A program made the position numbers and the translations under genes. From the NCBI GenBank assembly GCA_021234155.1, contig JAJEKV010000326.1, forward strand, positions 250,001-314,000: 64,000 nt of DNA. The letters run 5' to 3'. Positions 10,289-19,364 of the stretch are shown piece by piece (the stretch's first letter is position 1; every line of letters begins with the position of its first letter). This DNA comes from Isoetes taiwanensis. Lineage: Eukaryota; Streptophyta; Lycopodiopsida; Isoetales; Isoetaceae. The notes beneath the pieces are model-generated. The model had not been told where the DNA came from. It was given only the letters and a program-made list of their open reading frames with translations, and did not search any database.

Positions 10289-10866
10289 TGTTTAGGGTCT
10301 GGGATCGGGATCTCCTGTAAGACAGCCCTCGGTGAGGACCCTTGGATCAAACAGGATAATCCTAGCTGAGTGTCACGCGGGATTTTGCAAAGGAACAGAA
10401 AAGGAAGAGCAGGAAAGAACAACAACAAACAGTGAAGATAATGACGCTTCCTTGATATCACTGAGTGTACATGAGCTCTCGGAAACGAGAGAAAGACTGG
10501 AGACACTAAAACTCATCTAGAAAACTGAGTTCTAACTCTACTCATATATATAGTACAATGGCCTTGGGCCCAAAATAGGTGTTTGGCAGATTTCGCTACC
10601 AACTCTTTGATCAAAGCCTGATTTTTAGGAAATCTGGCGGTGCCTTCTTTACGTGCCTAGAATCACGCTAAGTGCTGACTGTACTTCTGCAGGTGCGTCA
10701 TTTATCTATTCTCTGTCTCTTCTTTGGCGTGGTCTTCGTCGCGGTCTTCGGCGTGGTCTTCGGAGGGGGTTTGCTACCTGATGCTTGACCTTGACCTGGC
10801 GTCTTATTCCTGCCTTGATCCGTGATGTGCATGAATAGTCCTGTACCAGGACGTAGAAGACTAACA
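10289..10866 (-). repeat. Element 1, 3' LTR
   Basis: 578 bp from TGTTTAGGG to CTAACA on the plus strand. Compared with the right LTR it differs by scattered substitutions and a few short indels (for example an extra AACAAC near 10425). The accessory ORF reads into it and stops at 10706. Confidence 0.95.
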
Positions 10867-11617
10867 CTTCCCCCATCAAACGACACTCAGTGGAGAGAAA
10901 AGGTGGAACAGATTCCGGAGGCGGAAATCCAGCAACTTCAAAATCATCTTGTCCGGTATGGGGGTGGTTGCTAGAATGATAGGTCGTGATAAGCTCCTGC
11001 CTTTCCTTGAGAGCCTCAGAAGTATTGAGACCAATTGCGGGATGGACGTCGATGAGAAATCCAGACTGCACCATGTCTTCAAGGGCACGGTGAGCCTCCG
11101 CTGGTACATATTGGCACTCCATCAGAAGACATGTCTGAAGGCCAAAGGCACGGGCGCTTGCATTAGGGTTGCAATAATAAATAGGTCTCTTCCGTGCAAG
11201 AGAACACAACAGAAGGCACTTCAGAGCAGCACAAAAACCTGCTTGATGATGAACAGAAGGACTCGGGGAGGTGGCAGCACGCTCCAAGAACTGAGTGACA
11301 ATGTGAGTAGGCGTCTGCCAGCCTCTTTCCTTGGGGATATAAATCCAATTGCTGGTACGTTCTAAGGTATCCCCGTCAGGCCAGACAGAGCGACGAACAA
11401 AGCGGGGATCCCACCTGAGATCAGTGGAAATCTGAGCAGGAGTCCAGTCAGCGTGCCCGTCCATAACCTTGGTCCAAAAGGGGAGACGCCAATCAGAGGT
11501 GAGATAGCGTCTTCGTGGTGGCGCTCCCAGAGATGCATATGGATAATTTTCTAGTTGGGACTGCATCGTGGGCTTCTGAGCCTGCTCCCTGTTCGTTGCA
11601 TGCAACCACGTTAGCAT
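10706..11617 (-). CDS. Element 1 sense accessory ORF (C-terminal half)
   Basis: An open frame of 303 codons lies downstream of integrase, in the sense direction. Its central part is shared at protein level with element 2: YASLG.PPR, LTSDWRLPFWTKVMDGH, ISTDLRWDPRFVRRS, NWIYIP.ERGWQ, HRALEDMV and CRLMGEV. No Gag-Pol domain, transmembrane segment or known fold is evident. The last ~53 codons lie inside the 3' LTR and become Arg-rich. Compared with element 2, the N-terminal coiled-coil half has been deleted, and the frame now begins right beside the antisense promoter. Plant Tat-type elements are known to carry extra ORFs here. I do not recognise this one. Confidence 0.7.
   Translation of the reverse strand: MLTWLHATNREQAQKPTMQSQLENYPYASLGAPPRRRYLTSDWRLPFWTKVMDGHADWTPAQISTDLRWDPRFVRRSVWPDGDTLERTSNWIYIPKERGWQTPTHIVTQFLERAATSPSPSVHHQAGFCAALKCLLLCSLARKRPIYYCNPNASARAFGLQTCLLMECQYVPAEAHRALEDMVQSGFLIDVHPAIGLNTSEALKERQELITTYHSSNHPHTGQDDFEVAGFPPPESVPPFLSTECRLMGEVLVFYVLVQDYSCTSRIKAGIRRQVKVKHQVANPLRRPRRRPRRRPRQRRDRE
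10867..10877 (-). promoter_or_regulatory. Element 1 polypurine tract
   Basis: The minus strand reads GATGGGGGAAG immediately before the 3' LTR, the expected site for plus-strand DNA priming. Confidence 0.8.
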
Positions 11618-11622
11618 ATTTG

Positions 11623-11675
11623 TGATTGGTCCACGTTTGCACAGCTTTAGGCGGTCTGGCTATATAAAGCGAACA
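11623..11675 (+). promoter_or_regulatory. Conserved antisense promoter, element 1
   Basis: GATTGGTCCACG (an inverted CCAAT motif) at 11625 is followed by GGCTATATAA near 11658, opposite to gag-pol. Exactly the same two words at similar spacing occur in element 2 (50899 and 50936), in otherwise diverged sequence. Confidence 0.6.
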
Positions 11676-11706
11676 ATGGGCGAGCAGAAAACATCAGTTG
11701 GCGAGG

Positions 11707-11947
11707 ATGGACCTGGAGTGTACTATGCCGCACAATTGCAACGAATGGATCACAGCAAAAAATGCATGCTCTTGAACTCTGGAAGCTCCGCAACCGCGAA
11801 ATTCCGATGGAAGGCTGGTGTGCTGGGATGGCTGAGCATCCCGACCCTCTGACGAACCCAATGGAGGTGGTTATCTACCTTCGCTGGGACCACGAGCAGT
11901 GCCTCTACCACATCCTCCGTGTGACCTCTGCTCCAAACTCGGAGTAG
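11707..11947 (+). pseudogene. Element 1 small antisense ORF
   Basis: It lies 40-50 bp downstream of the antisense TATA box. Translated blocks match those of element 2 in order: LARMDLECTMPHN..EWIT (start ATG at 11707), then after a frame change GMAEHPDPLTNPMEV, and the end WDHEQCLYHILR, stopping at a TAG at 11945-11947. Element 2 gives LAGLHDKCTMPSN..EWIT, GMAEHADPHTNGMEV and WDPEHNWYHICR. Conservation of short peptides on this strand suggests a small protein of about 80 residues. Both copies carry frame changes, so neither is certainly functional. No family recognised. Confidence 0.5.
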
Positions 11948-12174
11948 GGTCCCCTTTTAATGTAGGATTTTGTAAATAGGGCTCAGCCCATAGCGGAAGT
12001 ATATGGGCAATGCCCACATTTTGTTTTTCTCGACATATATAATATAAATATGCTTCTACTCACTGTGTTCAGAGTCTGAATGTGTTTGTTGATCTTCTGA
12101 ATGGATTGTCGTGTCATCTGTATGAAACTGCTTGAGGCGAAAGCTATTAACCAGAGTAGGTAATGGGGTGCCAT
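11948..12174 (-). other. Element 1 spacer after integrase
   Basis: This lies between the integrase stop and the antisense ORF. It includes AT-rich sequence (ATATATAATATAAATATG near 12035) conserved in element 2 near 51355. No ORF supported. Confidence 0.5.
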
Positions 12175-13508
12175 CTAACTCAACCAGTTTGAAAACGCTT
12201 GGTTGCACCACTTGAAGAATTTGATACGGACCAAGCCACGAAATTTTAACTTGCCCGGAAAATTTTTGTATCTAGAGTCATAAAGCAGAACCAAATCACC
12301 TTCTTTAAACTTCTTGGCTTTGAGGTGTTTATCATGCCATGATTTTCTCAACTGTTGCCCCGTAAGAACGTGAAGATAAGCATCTCTCCTAAGTTCATCC
12401 AACTGTTCGAGTTGATAAACTCTTTCTTGAAGTGCTGCAGGTGGATTATGTGCTGTAGCCAGTTGGAAACGAAGAGTCGGAAGAACATATTCAAAGGGCA
12501 TGAGAGCCTCTTGGCCATATACCAGCTTGAAAGGAGTGTGGCCAGTAGCAAATTTGAAACTTGTGTTGTAAGCCCAGAGAACAGCATGTAATTTGTCTTG
12601 CCAATCCGTGCGAGAAGCATCACATATTTTCTTCAGAATAGTAATGAGAGTCTTGTTAGTGCTTTCAGCCAAACTATTCCCTTGAGGATAGTAAGGTGTG
12701 CTTTTTCTGTAATGTATATGCAAATAATCCGTCAGCTCCTTGATAATGTGATTGACAAAATGAACTCCACAATCACTGACTAGTTCCGTGGGACAACCGA
12801 AATGCGTGATGATATGCGTGTAAAGTACTTTGGCCGTACTGGCAGCAGTGTTGTCCAGAAGTGCACAGGCCTCTGCCCATTTTGTAGCATAATCCGTGAT
12901 AACCAAAATATAGCGGGCACGGGTGTGCCGCGCAGGAGGATCCATGAGCCCTACAAATTCCATGCCCCATTTGCTGAAGGGTAGCGGAGTGGCGACCGAC
13001 GTCAAAGGTAGAGCGTCACGGGCCGTGGGCCGACCCACACGCTGACAGACATCACACGTGCGGGCGTGAGCGTGGGCATCCTTGAAGAGCGTGGGCCAGA
13101 AATAGCCTGCCAGAAGAATTTTGCATGCCGTGGTGTCACCACTAAAATGACCACCACCAAGCCCCTCATGGGCTTGTCGAACAATATCTGGCACCTCGTG
13201 AGGGAGAACACATCGACGGAGGACCATGTCTTTGCCACATTTGTACAGATGGCCCGCAACCATGGTATAGTCACGGACCTCACAGAGAAACTGACGACGG
13301 TGTGAGTGAAGCGTTTCTGTAGAGAACATGGGATCTTCTGATGGAAGGGCGCCAGAGAGGAGATATTGCTGATAGTTATGAAACCAATGAGGCGTGGCTG
13401 TGACTAAGAACAGTTGGGCGTCTGGAAAAACATCAGAAACACCCGTGGACGGATCATCTGTGTGGATGCGTGAGAGATAATTAGGCACAACATGAGATTT
13501 GCCTGCTC
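12175..13508 (-). CDS. Element 1 integrase
   Basis: Inserts element cDNA into the host genome. The frame carries the HHCC zinc-binding region (HEVPDIVRQAHEGLGGGHF.. and CDVCQRVGR), then the D,D(35)E core: VITDYATKWAEA, LVSDCGVHFVN and GNSLAESTNKTL, followed by WAYNTSFKFATGHTPFKLVYG and LRKSWHDKHLKAKKF. No chromodomain follows. The first residues (AGKSHVVPNYLSRIH) are the end of RNase H, joined directly to the start of the RT region by a deletion at about 13508. The core looks intact over more than 430 codons. Confidence 0.92.
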
Positions 13509-14702
13509 AGGTTTAGTGGGAATGGTCAGTTCCCCTAAATCTTTTTTGATACCCCGAAGGCTTTTATAGCTCCACGCAAAGATATGTTTGAATTTTTTGA
13601 ACAAGGTGACAGCGCGTGCTTTATAAGTTGGTGGAAGATTGGCAGCCAGACGGACTGGTTGATTGTTACCAATGTCCATGATTTCCACCTCAGGAGTTTG
13701 AATATATGGGACAACCTCCGTGTCCTGAACAACATGAGCAGGTGGTTGGAGCATGACAGGAGGCGCAGCATTTTGTGTAGTGAAGAAAAGGGGCTGCTGA
13801 GCTTCATCGAGCAGAGGTTGCTTCATGACGGCATGAACATCCACAACGTCTGAGGGAGCCTCCGTATCAGAAAAATGATCAATGCGTTGAATGCGATTGC
13901 AGGGAGCCAGGTAGGGGTCAAGGAGAGAAGAGAGAGGAAGATTTGCAGGTGGTGCCTGAACGTGATAGATGTTTTGAGCCTCTTCAGAATCAGTATCAGA
14001 GATGGAGGGTTCTGCATGTTCAACAGAAATTAACTTGCCCGTTTCCAAATCCATAGTAGCATTGAGATGACCATCAGTGATAACAAGTTGATCCGTGACC
14101 CAGTAATGAATACTTTTAGCCTGGCGGAGAAAAGGTCTGCCAACCAGCATTTCATAGTCACCCGGATCTTCTCCAGCTTTCCAAACACCAAATTCCAAGG
14201 GGAATTTGAGATCACCAATACTAATGTGAAGAAGAGGGGTGATGCCTTGAGGGCGCGTGATATGGCCATTGGCCAACTTGATGTCATAGGGGGCACGGTA
14301 GAGTTGCTTGATGCCCAGTTGCTTCCGAAGTTTATCAGTAATGAGATTGACAACACTTCCTCCATCAACTTGAACATGATTGATTTGTTGGTTGCCCACC
14401 GTGGCATGCACCGTGGGTGTTGAAGTAGCCACTGCTCCTACCAGTACAGTGGAAAGGGGCAACTGGTCTTTGAGAGCAGGACAGAGTTCTAAAATAGTGG
14501 CAAGGCTCAAGGGGATCTTGATTTTTGCAAGCTCTTCTTGAAGTTCCAAGGGAACATGAGAAAATGGATCAGCAGGATCCAAAGGAGCAGGAGTCTGAGG
14601 CAAAGAAGCAGAAACCTCCTTGAGAAGCTCCACCTCTGCAACAATATTGGGATATGGCTGAGAGCGTGGGCTCTTGGATGATGAAGGTGTCTCCTGACGC
14701 TG
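13505..14702 (-). CDS. Element 1 protease and N-terminal linker of RT
   Basis: Aspartic protease that would cut Gag-Pol. The motif VDGGSVVNLITDKL carries the catalytic Asp in the DGG form seen in some plant gypsy elements instead of DTG/DSG. YDIKLANGHITRP, LEFGVWKAGEDPGDYEMLVGRPFLR and LVITDGHLNATMDLETG follow. The frame continues to HIFAWSYKSLRGI and ELTIPTKPEQ, the conserved entry into reverse transcriptase, and then jumps to the RNase H/integrase boundary. The rest of the apparent frame to 13404 is out of register. An in-frame TAG at 14703-14705 separates it from the upstream linker. Confidence 0.88.
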
Positions 14703-15386
14703 CTAAGCATGCGTGGTGGCATGAACATTGGCAAGCGTGCGGCCTTCAGCAGCTTGCATGAGTTTGAGAATACTCTGTCTCACCTTTGGCATGACATGGG
14801 GCATGAGTTTATCCAAATTGGACGCGAAGTGGACCTTTTTTTCATCTTCATAAGGGACTATGTCGATAGCAAAAGCTGGTTTCGTGTCGTGAGGGACGAT
14901 AGTCAAGGGGCATGAGGCCCTGGTCTGGCGAGAAATCAAACCAATCCAATTTGACTGCTGGACCAGAGGATTGAGAGCCTGGTAAATTTCTTCTTGAGCT
15001 TGTTGATCTAGAGGAGTGGAGGACGACGCTGCTTGCTGAGGTCGCTGTTGTTGAGGTTGCCGTGGTGGCTTCCTCAGAACAGGACGTGGGCCTTGTTTGC
15101 CATTAGCAACCCAGAGCTGATAAGCTGTGAGTCGGACTGAAGCAGTTTGATTTGTTCCCGGAAGTTGAACTTGGACTTGAGGAAGTTGAGGGCATGCGTG
15201 GTGGTATGACCCCATTCTTGGCGATGATATCTTGAGCTTTAGAAGGATCAAAAGGTTGACAAGAGCCTTGACCCCGAGATTCTTTGAGGTTCTTTGAGAC
15301 CCATTGATATTCTTTGAGGTTCTTTGAGCTTGTTGATATTCTTTGAGGTGGGTAACGAGGATTCTTCTTTGTGGCGTGGTTTGCAC
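14703..15386 (-). CDS. Element 1 Gag-Pol linker
   Basis: An open frame between the zinc knuckle and protease, Gln/Pro-rich (QPQQQRPQQ), with VPHDTKPAFAIDIVPYEDEKK and DKLMPHVMPKVRQSILKL, all of which have counterparts in element 2 (near 55560-55300). It is in the same frame as the zinc knuckle and the protease, interrupted only by stops at 15387 and 14703. At the second stop element 2 has a CAA where element 1 has TAG. No enzymatic motif. Confidence 0.7.
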   Translation of the reverse strand: MQTTPQRRILVTHLKEYQQAQRTSKNINGSQRTSKNLGVKALVNLLILLKLKISSPRMGSYHHACPQLPQVQVQLPGTNQTASVRLTAYQLWVANGKQGPRPVLRKPPRQPQQQRPQQAASSSTPLDQQAQEEIYQALNPLVQQSNWIGLISRQTRASCPLTIVPHDTKPAFAIDIVPYEDEKKVHFASNLDKLMPHVMPKVRQSILKLMQAAEGRTLANVHATTHA

Positions 15387-15599
15387 CTAGAAAACTATTT
15401 CCTGTCGGAAGGGTGTGGGATGAGAACGAGTACACTCCTCCGTGGCATGATTGCACATGTTGCATCGTTTACAATGAGGAGGACCATTAGTGGAGTTGCA
15501 TTCATTGGCAAGATGACCTTGATATTTATAGATGTGGCACCAGATCTGAGTGCGTTGAGGAGCTGCTTGTTGAGGCTGAACCGCATTTTGAGGAACCAT
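15387..15599 (-). CDS. Element 1 Gag zinc knuckle segment
   Basis: It holds two CCHC-type units. CHIYKYQGHLANEC has lost its second Cys (Tyr instead) and CKRCNMCNHATEEC is a perfect CX2CX4HX4C knuckle for RNA packaging. It lies in a different frame from the gag body (shift near 15600) and in the same frame as the linker and protease. Confidence 0.82.
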   Translation of the reverse strand: MVPQNAVQPQQAAPQRTQIWCHIYKYQGHLANECNSTNGPPHCKRCNMCNHATEECTRSHPTPFRQEIVF

Positions 15600-16735
15600 G
15601 ACGGGGGCATGAAAGGTAGTTCCGTGAGGGCAACACCCCGTGAGGAGACGTTGACTGAGTGATTGACTAATTCGATCGCCTGCTCCAGTGTCTTGGGACG
15701 CAGGTACTCAGTCATGAGGCGAATTGCAGGAGGAAGGCCTTGCAGAAACCAGACGAGAATCTGGCTTTGCGTGGGGTATTCCTGGAGCTTGTTGACCACA
15801 ATGTGAAGGCGATCCGCGAAATCATGCGCAGACTCCGTGGGTTGCTGCTGAAGATCATTGAGTTGCTTGAGCAGGAGTTGATCATCGTTGGTGGTGCCAT
15901 AATGAGAGAGAAATGCCGATTTCATCTCTTGCCAATTCTGCTTCCAGTGGCTTTTGTTGGCCATGAGCCATTGATGAGGGGCATCGCGCAGTGTGGTAGA
16001 AAAGATGTGGAACTTGAGTTGAGGTTGAGCGTGACCATTGAGAATGGCCAATGCCTCAAATTCCTCCATGTGAGCTTGGGCACTTTGATCCAGAGGTTTC
16101 CCTTTACTATTTCCGAAGGTGGGATACTTGAGTTTGAGATTTTGAACAGGAGATGGAGGGGGTCCTTGCGCATAGACATGTGGAGCATAAGTAGGAACAT
16201 AGCTTTGGGGGACAGCCGTGGGCTGGGAACAAGGCGACAGAGGGACAGAAAAATCTGGAGGTCCAGAGAGAGGAGCATCCTGTGGCGATGGACCATGGGA
16301 GCCCTCTTCATTGAGCTTGAGATCAGTGAGATTGTAGATTAGAAGAGCGTGCTGAAAAGATGGGGAGGTCTGATATTCGTGGACATGGGGAGGGCCGAAA
16401 GAAACATGAGGGTAGCCCATCCCGGCAGGAGGAGAAGAAGGTTGCGAAGGCAGAGGAGTGTGACCGGAGGGGATATGGATGTAGGTGCTTTCCGGAGTTT
16501 GGAAATAATGAGGAGTGGGCTGAACAGGTGTATGATGAAGCAACTGGGGTTGAGAGCAGTGCTTACACACAGGGGGAGACCCCGGTCGAGAATGAACACG
16601 AGGAGTAGGCGGTGCTGACTGTGCTCTTGAGTGGACACGACCTCCCTCAATAGCATAATCAGTGTCATACATGTCTTGAGTAGCTTCACGACGTTGATGC
16701 CGTTTGGAAAAGAAGTTCTTCAGGAGTGAAAGCAC
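15395..16735 (-). CDS. Element 1 Gag
   Basis: Structural capsid protein. The ATG at 16735 lies 58 bp inside the 5' LTR and starts a 446-codon frame. Residues 1-210 are Pro/Ser/His-rich and low in complexity. About 215-330 is the retrotransposon Gag domain (LKYPTFGNSKGKPLDQSAQAH, LKFHIFSTTLRDAPHQWL, FLSHYGTTNDDQLLLKQLND, FADRLHIVVNKLQEYP, FLQGLPPAIRLMTEYLRP). The final ~45 residues are out of register because of an indel near 15600, after which the zinc knuckle continues in another frame. Confidence 0.88.
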   Translation of the reverse strand: MLSLLKNFFSKRHQRREATQDMYDTDYAIEGGRVHSRAQSAPPTPRVHSRPGSPPVCKHCSQPQLLHHTPVQPTPHYFQTPESTYIHIPSGHTPLPSQPSSPPAGMGYPHVSFGPPHVHEYQTSPSFQHALLIYNLTDLKLNEEGSHGPSPQDAPLSGPPDFSVPLSPCSQPTAVPQSYVPTYAPHVYAQGPPPSPVQNLKLKYPTFGNSKGKPLDQSAQAHMEEFEALAILNGHAQPQLKFHIFSTTLRDAPHQWLMANKSHWKQNWQEMKSAFLSHYGTTNDDQLLLKQLNDLQQQPTESAHDFADRLHIVVNKLQEYPTQSQILVWFLQGLPPAIRLMTEYLRPKTLEQAIELVNHSVNVSSRGVALTELPFMPPSWFLKMRFSLNKQLLNALRSGATSINIKVILPMNATPLMVLLIVNDATCAIMPRRSVLVLIPHPSDRK

Positions 16736-16770
16736 GAGCAGACATAGTGAAGAGAAGGAAAGAAGAAAGA

Positions 16771-16792
16771 TCAGACCCGGCAGCGGCGACAG
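16771..16792 (-). promoter_or_regulatory. Element 1 primer-binding site
   Basis: Next to the 5' LTR the minus strand reads TGTCGCCGCTGCCGGG, matching what I recall as the tRNA-Asp complement (TGGCGCCGTTGCCGGGG) with two mismatches. Confidence 0.65.
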
Positions 16793-17367
16793 TGTTTAGG
16801 GTCTGGTTTCGGGATCTCCTGTAAGACAGCCCTCGGTGAGGACCCTTGGATCAAACAGGATAATCCTAGCTGAGTGTCACGCGGGATTTTGCAAAGGAAC
16901 AGACATGGAAAAGCAGGAAAGAACAACAGTGAAGATAATGATGCTTCCTTGATATCACTGAGTGTACGTGAGCTCTCGAAAACGAGAGAAAGACTGGAGA
17001 CAAGGACTAAAACTCATCTAGAAAACTGAGTTCTAACCCTACTTATATATATAGTATAATGGCCTTTAGCCCAAAATAGGTGTTTGGCAGATTTCGCTAC
17101 CAACTCCTTGATCAAAGCCTGATTTTCAGGAAATCTGACGGTGCCTTCTTTACATGCCTGGAATCACGCTAAGTGCTGACTGTACTTCTGCAGGTGCGTC
17201 ATTTATCTGTTCTCTGTCTCTTCTTTGGCGTGGTCTTCGTCATTGTCTTCGGCGTGGTCTTTGGAGGGGGTTTGCTACCTGATGTTTGACCTTGACCTGG
17301 CGTCTTATTCCTGCCTTGATCCGTGGTGTGCATGAATAGTCCTGTACCAGGATGTACAGGACTAACA
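16793..17367 (-). repeat. Element 1, 5' LTR with TATA box
   Basis: 575 bp, ending in CTAACA on the plus strand at 17367. On the minus strand it carries the expected promoter: TATATATA at 17043-17053, about 315 bp from the U3 end. The same motif is at 10544-10553 in the other LTR. Confidence 0.95.
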
Positions 17368-17372
17368 AGCAC

Positions 17373-17556
17373 ACATACTAATACACCTTAATACAAACAA
17401 ATGAATAAATGCTGGACTTTGTATTGGGGTTAGCATTTAAAAGCTGAAACTGAATTACAAAGCAAACAAAGGAACAAAGCAGACATATTTATACACCTTA
17501 ATGCAAACAAAGGTATAAATGCTGGACTGTGTACAAGGTTGCAACATTGTTACATC
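17373..17556. repeat. 110-bp tandem repeat, right copies
   Basis: The remainder of copy 2 (to 17446) and copy 3 (17447-17556) continue the array cut by element 1. Removing the element and one TSD restores a constant 110-bp spacing. Confidence 0.85.
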
Positions 17557-18192
17557 AGAAGCCGCCATTTTAGACCATTTCTCCTCAGATCTTCTCTAGC
17601 CTTCTCTAGCACCAATTAGCAGATGTTCATATACAGCACTTCTTACATTTCATTTTTCAAGACTTTCTTATAAGCTTTGCCAAAGCAAATTTTGAAGCAA
17701 GTTTAAATGGCTAGAGATGAATCCAAAACTTGGAGGATATGTCTATAGAAAGAAGTCTCAATTCTCCAATAATACAAAATAGTAGAAGCTAAAGAAACCT
17801 GCTTATGAATCAAATGTTCTTATTCTGAGCACGTATTCTCTTTATTCATGTCCCTTCACATTGGAAGCAAACTGTAAACATGGCAAATCCAACAATTAGA
17901 AACCAAATGTCTCAACGTAAATTGTACCAGAGATTCAGTTTTAACACAAGTTGCATCTCAGCTTGAAGTGAATCTATCTAAAATTCGTGAAGAGGCCTTG
18001 AATCAAATTTCAAAGAAGCTTTACCTTGCCTTTATTTCCTGCTACAAACATTGTTTTATCAGACAAAAATTCAGGAATACAACTAAGCCAACATAAACTT
18101 AGACCTTTTTTCTGATCAGCCAAAAACTTATTAAATTGCAACATATCATGATCATCAAGCTAGTATCTACCATTGTCTGGTTCTAAAATTTT
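17557..18192. other. No recognisable gene
   Basis: AT-rich intergenic sequence between the 110-bp repeat and the candidate solo LTR. No supported ORF, repeat or RNA. Confidence 0.5.
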
Positions 18193-18359
18193 TGTCACAC
18201 CGGGGGGGTGACGTCCCTAAGGCCCCGAAGGGGCCAAAAAAATTTTTTTGCAACACAAACCATTAACATCCAACATATAAAAATTAAATCCCCCAACACA
18301 TAACAACCAACACATAACAACCATTGACATTAATTAACACAACCATTGGGTCCAACACA
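18193..18359. repeat. Candidate solo LTR, left part
   Basis: TGTCACACCGGGGGGGTGACG is followed by the palindrome GGCCCCGAAGGGGCC and A/T runs. Together with 23404-23646 (ending GTGCAACA) it could form a ~410-bp TG..CA unit split by the copia element. I found no matching target duplication, so this is tentative. Confidence 0.3.
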
Positions 18360-18706
18360 TGTCAAGGTTGCACCAAGAAAGGGGAGAGAAGGGGATGCAC
18401 ACCGATATCCGAGAGCGCAAGCTCCCAAAACAAAGCAAAAAGGAATTGTGTTAAACGTAAGTATGAATACAAGATATAAAAAGGGGCAGTAGATAATAAA
18501 TGCTCCCGTTACCAACCACACATAATTATGCCGTAACTAATTAAGGCAAGTCGGTGCCGTACCTAATTAAGGCAAGTGGGTGGGCTGGTGTAGGTGCTGA
18601 TGAAGTCTTCGATTCAACATATAGTCAAAGACCACCTCTGTCTTTGAGTCTTTGTCGATCTTTGTCAAGCAGCAAGATGGTGATCTCGATATCATATATC
18701 TCGACA
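18360..18706 (-). repeat. Copia 3' LTR
   Basis: 347 bp. It matches 23054-23398 almost exactly over the first ~240 bp and differs more in the last 100 bp. Confidence 0.95.
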
Positions 18707-18718
18707 CTCCTCCTTGAT
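18707..18718 (-). promoter_or_regulatory. Copia polypurine tract
   Basis: The minus strand reads CAAGGAGGAG directly before the 3' LTR. Confidence 0.75.
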
Positions 18719-19059
18719 GAGAGGTCACCATCTCCATGCTCAACCTCCTCCTCCTGGAGATGAGATCTGGAATCTATCAAGACCAATACCAAGTCGATGT
18801 CGCTCAAAGAGCTCACGAGCCAAAGGCTTAGTCAAGAGATCTGCGGTGATTGTCCCGTGTAGGGAACATGCTCAATCCGAACACGCCGTCGACCCACAAG
18901 GTCCCTTACAAAATGATAATGCTTGGGAACATGCTTAGATTTTGGATGCCGAACTTCGGAGGAGCACCAATCAATGCCACCTTTGTTATCCATGAGCATC
19001 CTTGCTGGTCTCAGAGTGTGTTGCCCAATGCCGCAAGAAAGTCCTTGAAACTAATGATC

Positions 19060-19364
19060 TCAATGAGCTTTGTAGATCTTTTGCAACATACCGCTTGAGT
19101 GGATGAAAGAGATACATGGCCTTGTTTTCTTGCTGATCCAAGCAATGACAAAGCATTGGCAAGCGTAAAACAAATGCTTGGGATGTGGACTGGAGTTGTC
19201 TATCACATCGCTAAGTGAGGAATCACTATATGTCAGCAATGAGAAAGCATCACTATTGCTGCGATATGTAAGACCATAATCAGCAGTACCCTTTAAGTAG
19301 CGGAGAATGTGCTTGGCCATTTCCCAATGCTTATGACCTGGATCTGCTGAAAATTGGCTTAGAG
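19060..19364 (-). pseudogene. Copia RNase H, truncated
   Basis: AKHILRYLKGTADYGLTYRS and LLTYSDSSLSDVID show the start of the copia RNase H domain and its first catalytic Asp. WISKKTRPCIS is next, after which the family's SSTEAEY part is lost in a frame change. It is separated from RT by a stop or frame change near 19364. Confidence 0.8.

Larger units (their letters stand above)
10289..17367 (-). mobile_element. Ty3/gypsy LTR retrotransposon, element 1 (RT/RNase H deleted)
   Basis: This is a 7,079-bp element with LTRs of 578 and 575 bp, both TGTTTAGGG..GACTAACA. It is flanked by perfect 5-bp duplications AGCAC (10284-10288 and 17368-17372). The order on the minus strand is 5' LTR, primer site, gag, zinc knuckle, protease, integrase, accessory region, polypurine tract, 3' LTR. 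Integrase before the accessory region, no chromodomain seen and a tRNA-Asp-like primer site point to the Tat/Athila side of Ty3/gypsy (inference). Reverse transcriptase and RNase H are absent, so it can only have moved with proteins from a relative such as element 2. Confidence 0.95.

Noticed and set aside
18218-18250. GC palindrome followed by A/T runs resembling a bacterial intrinsic terminator
   Set aside because: The context is a plant retroelement region; a Rho-independent terminator has no role here.
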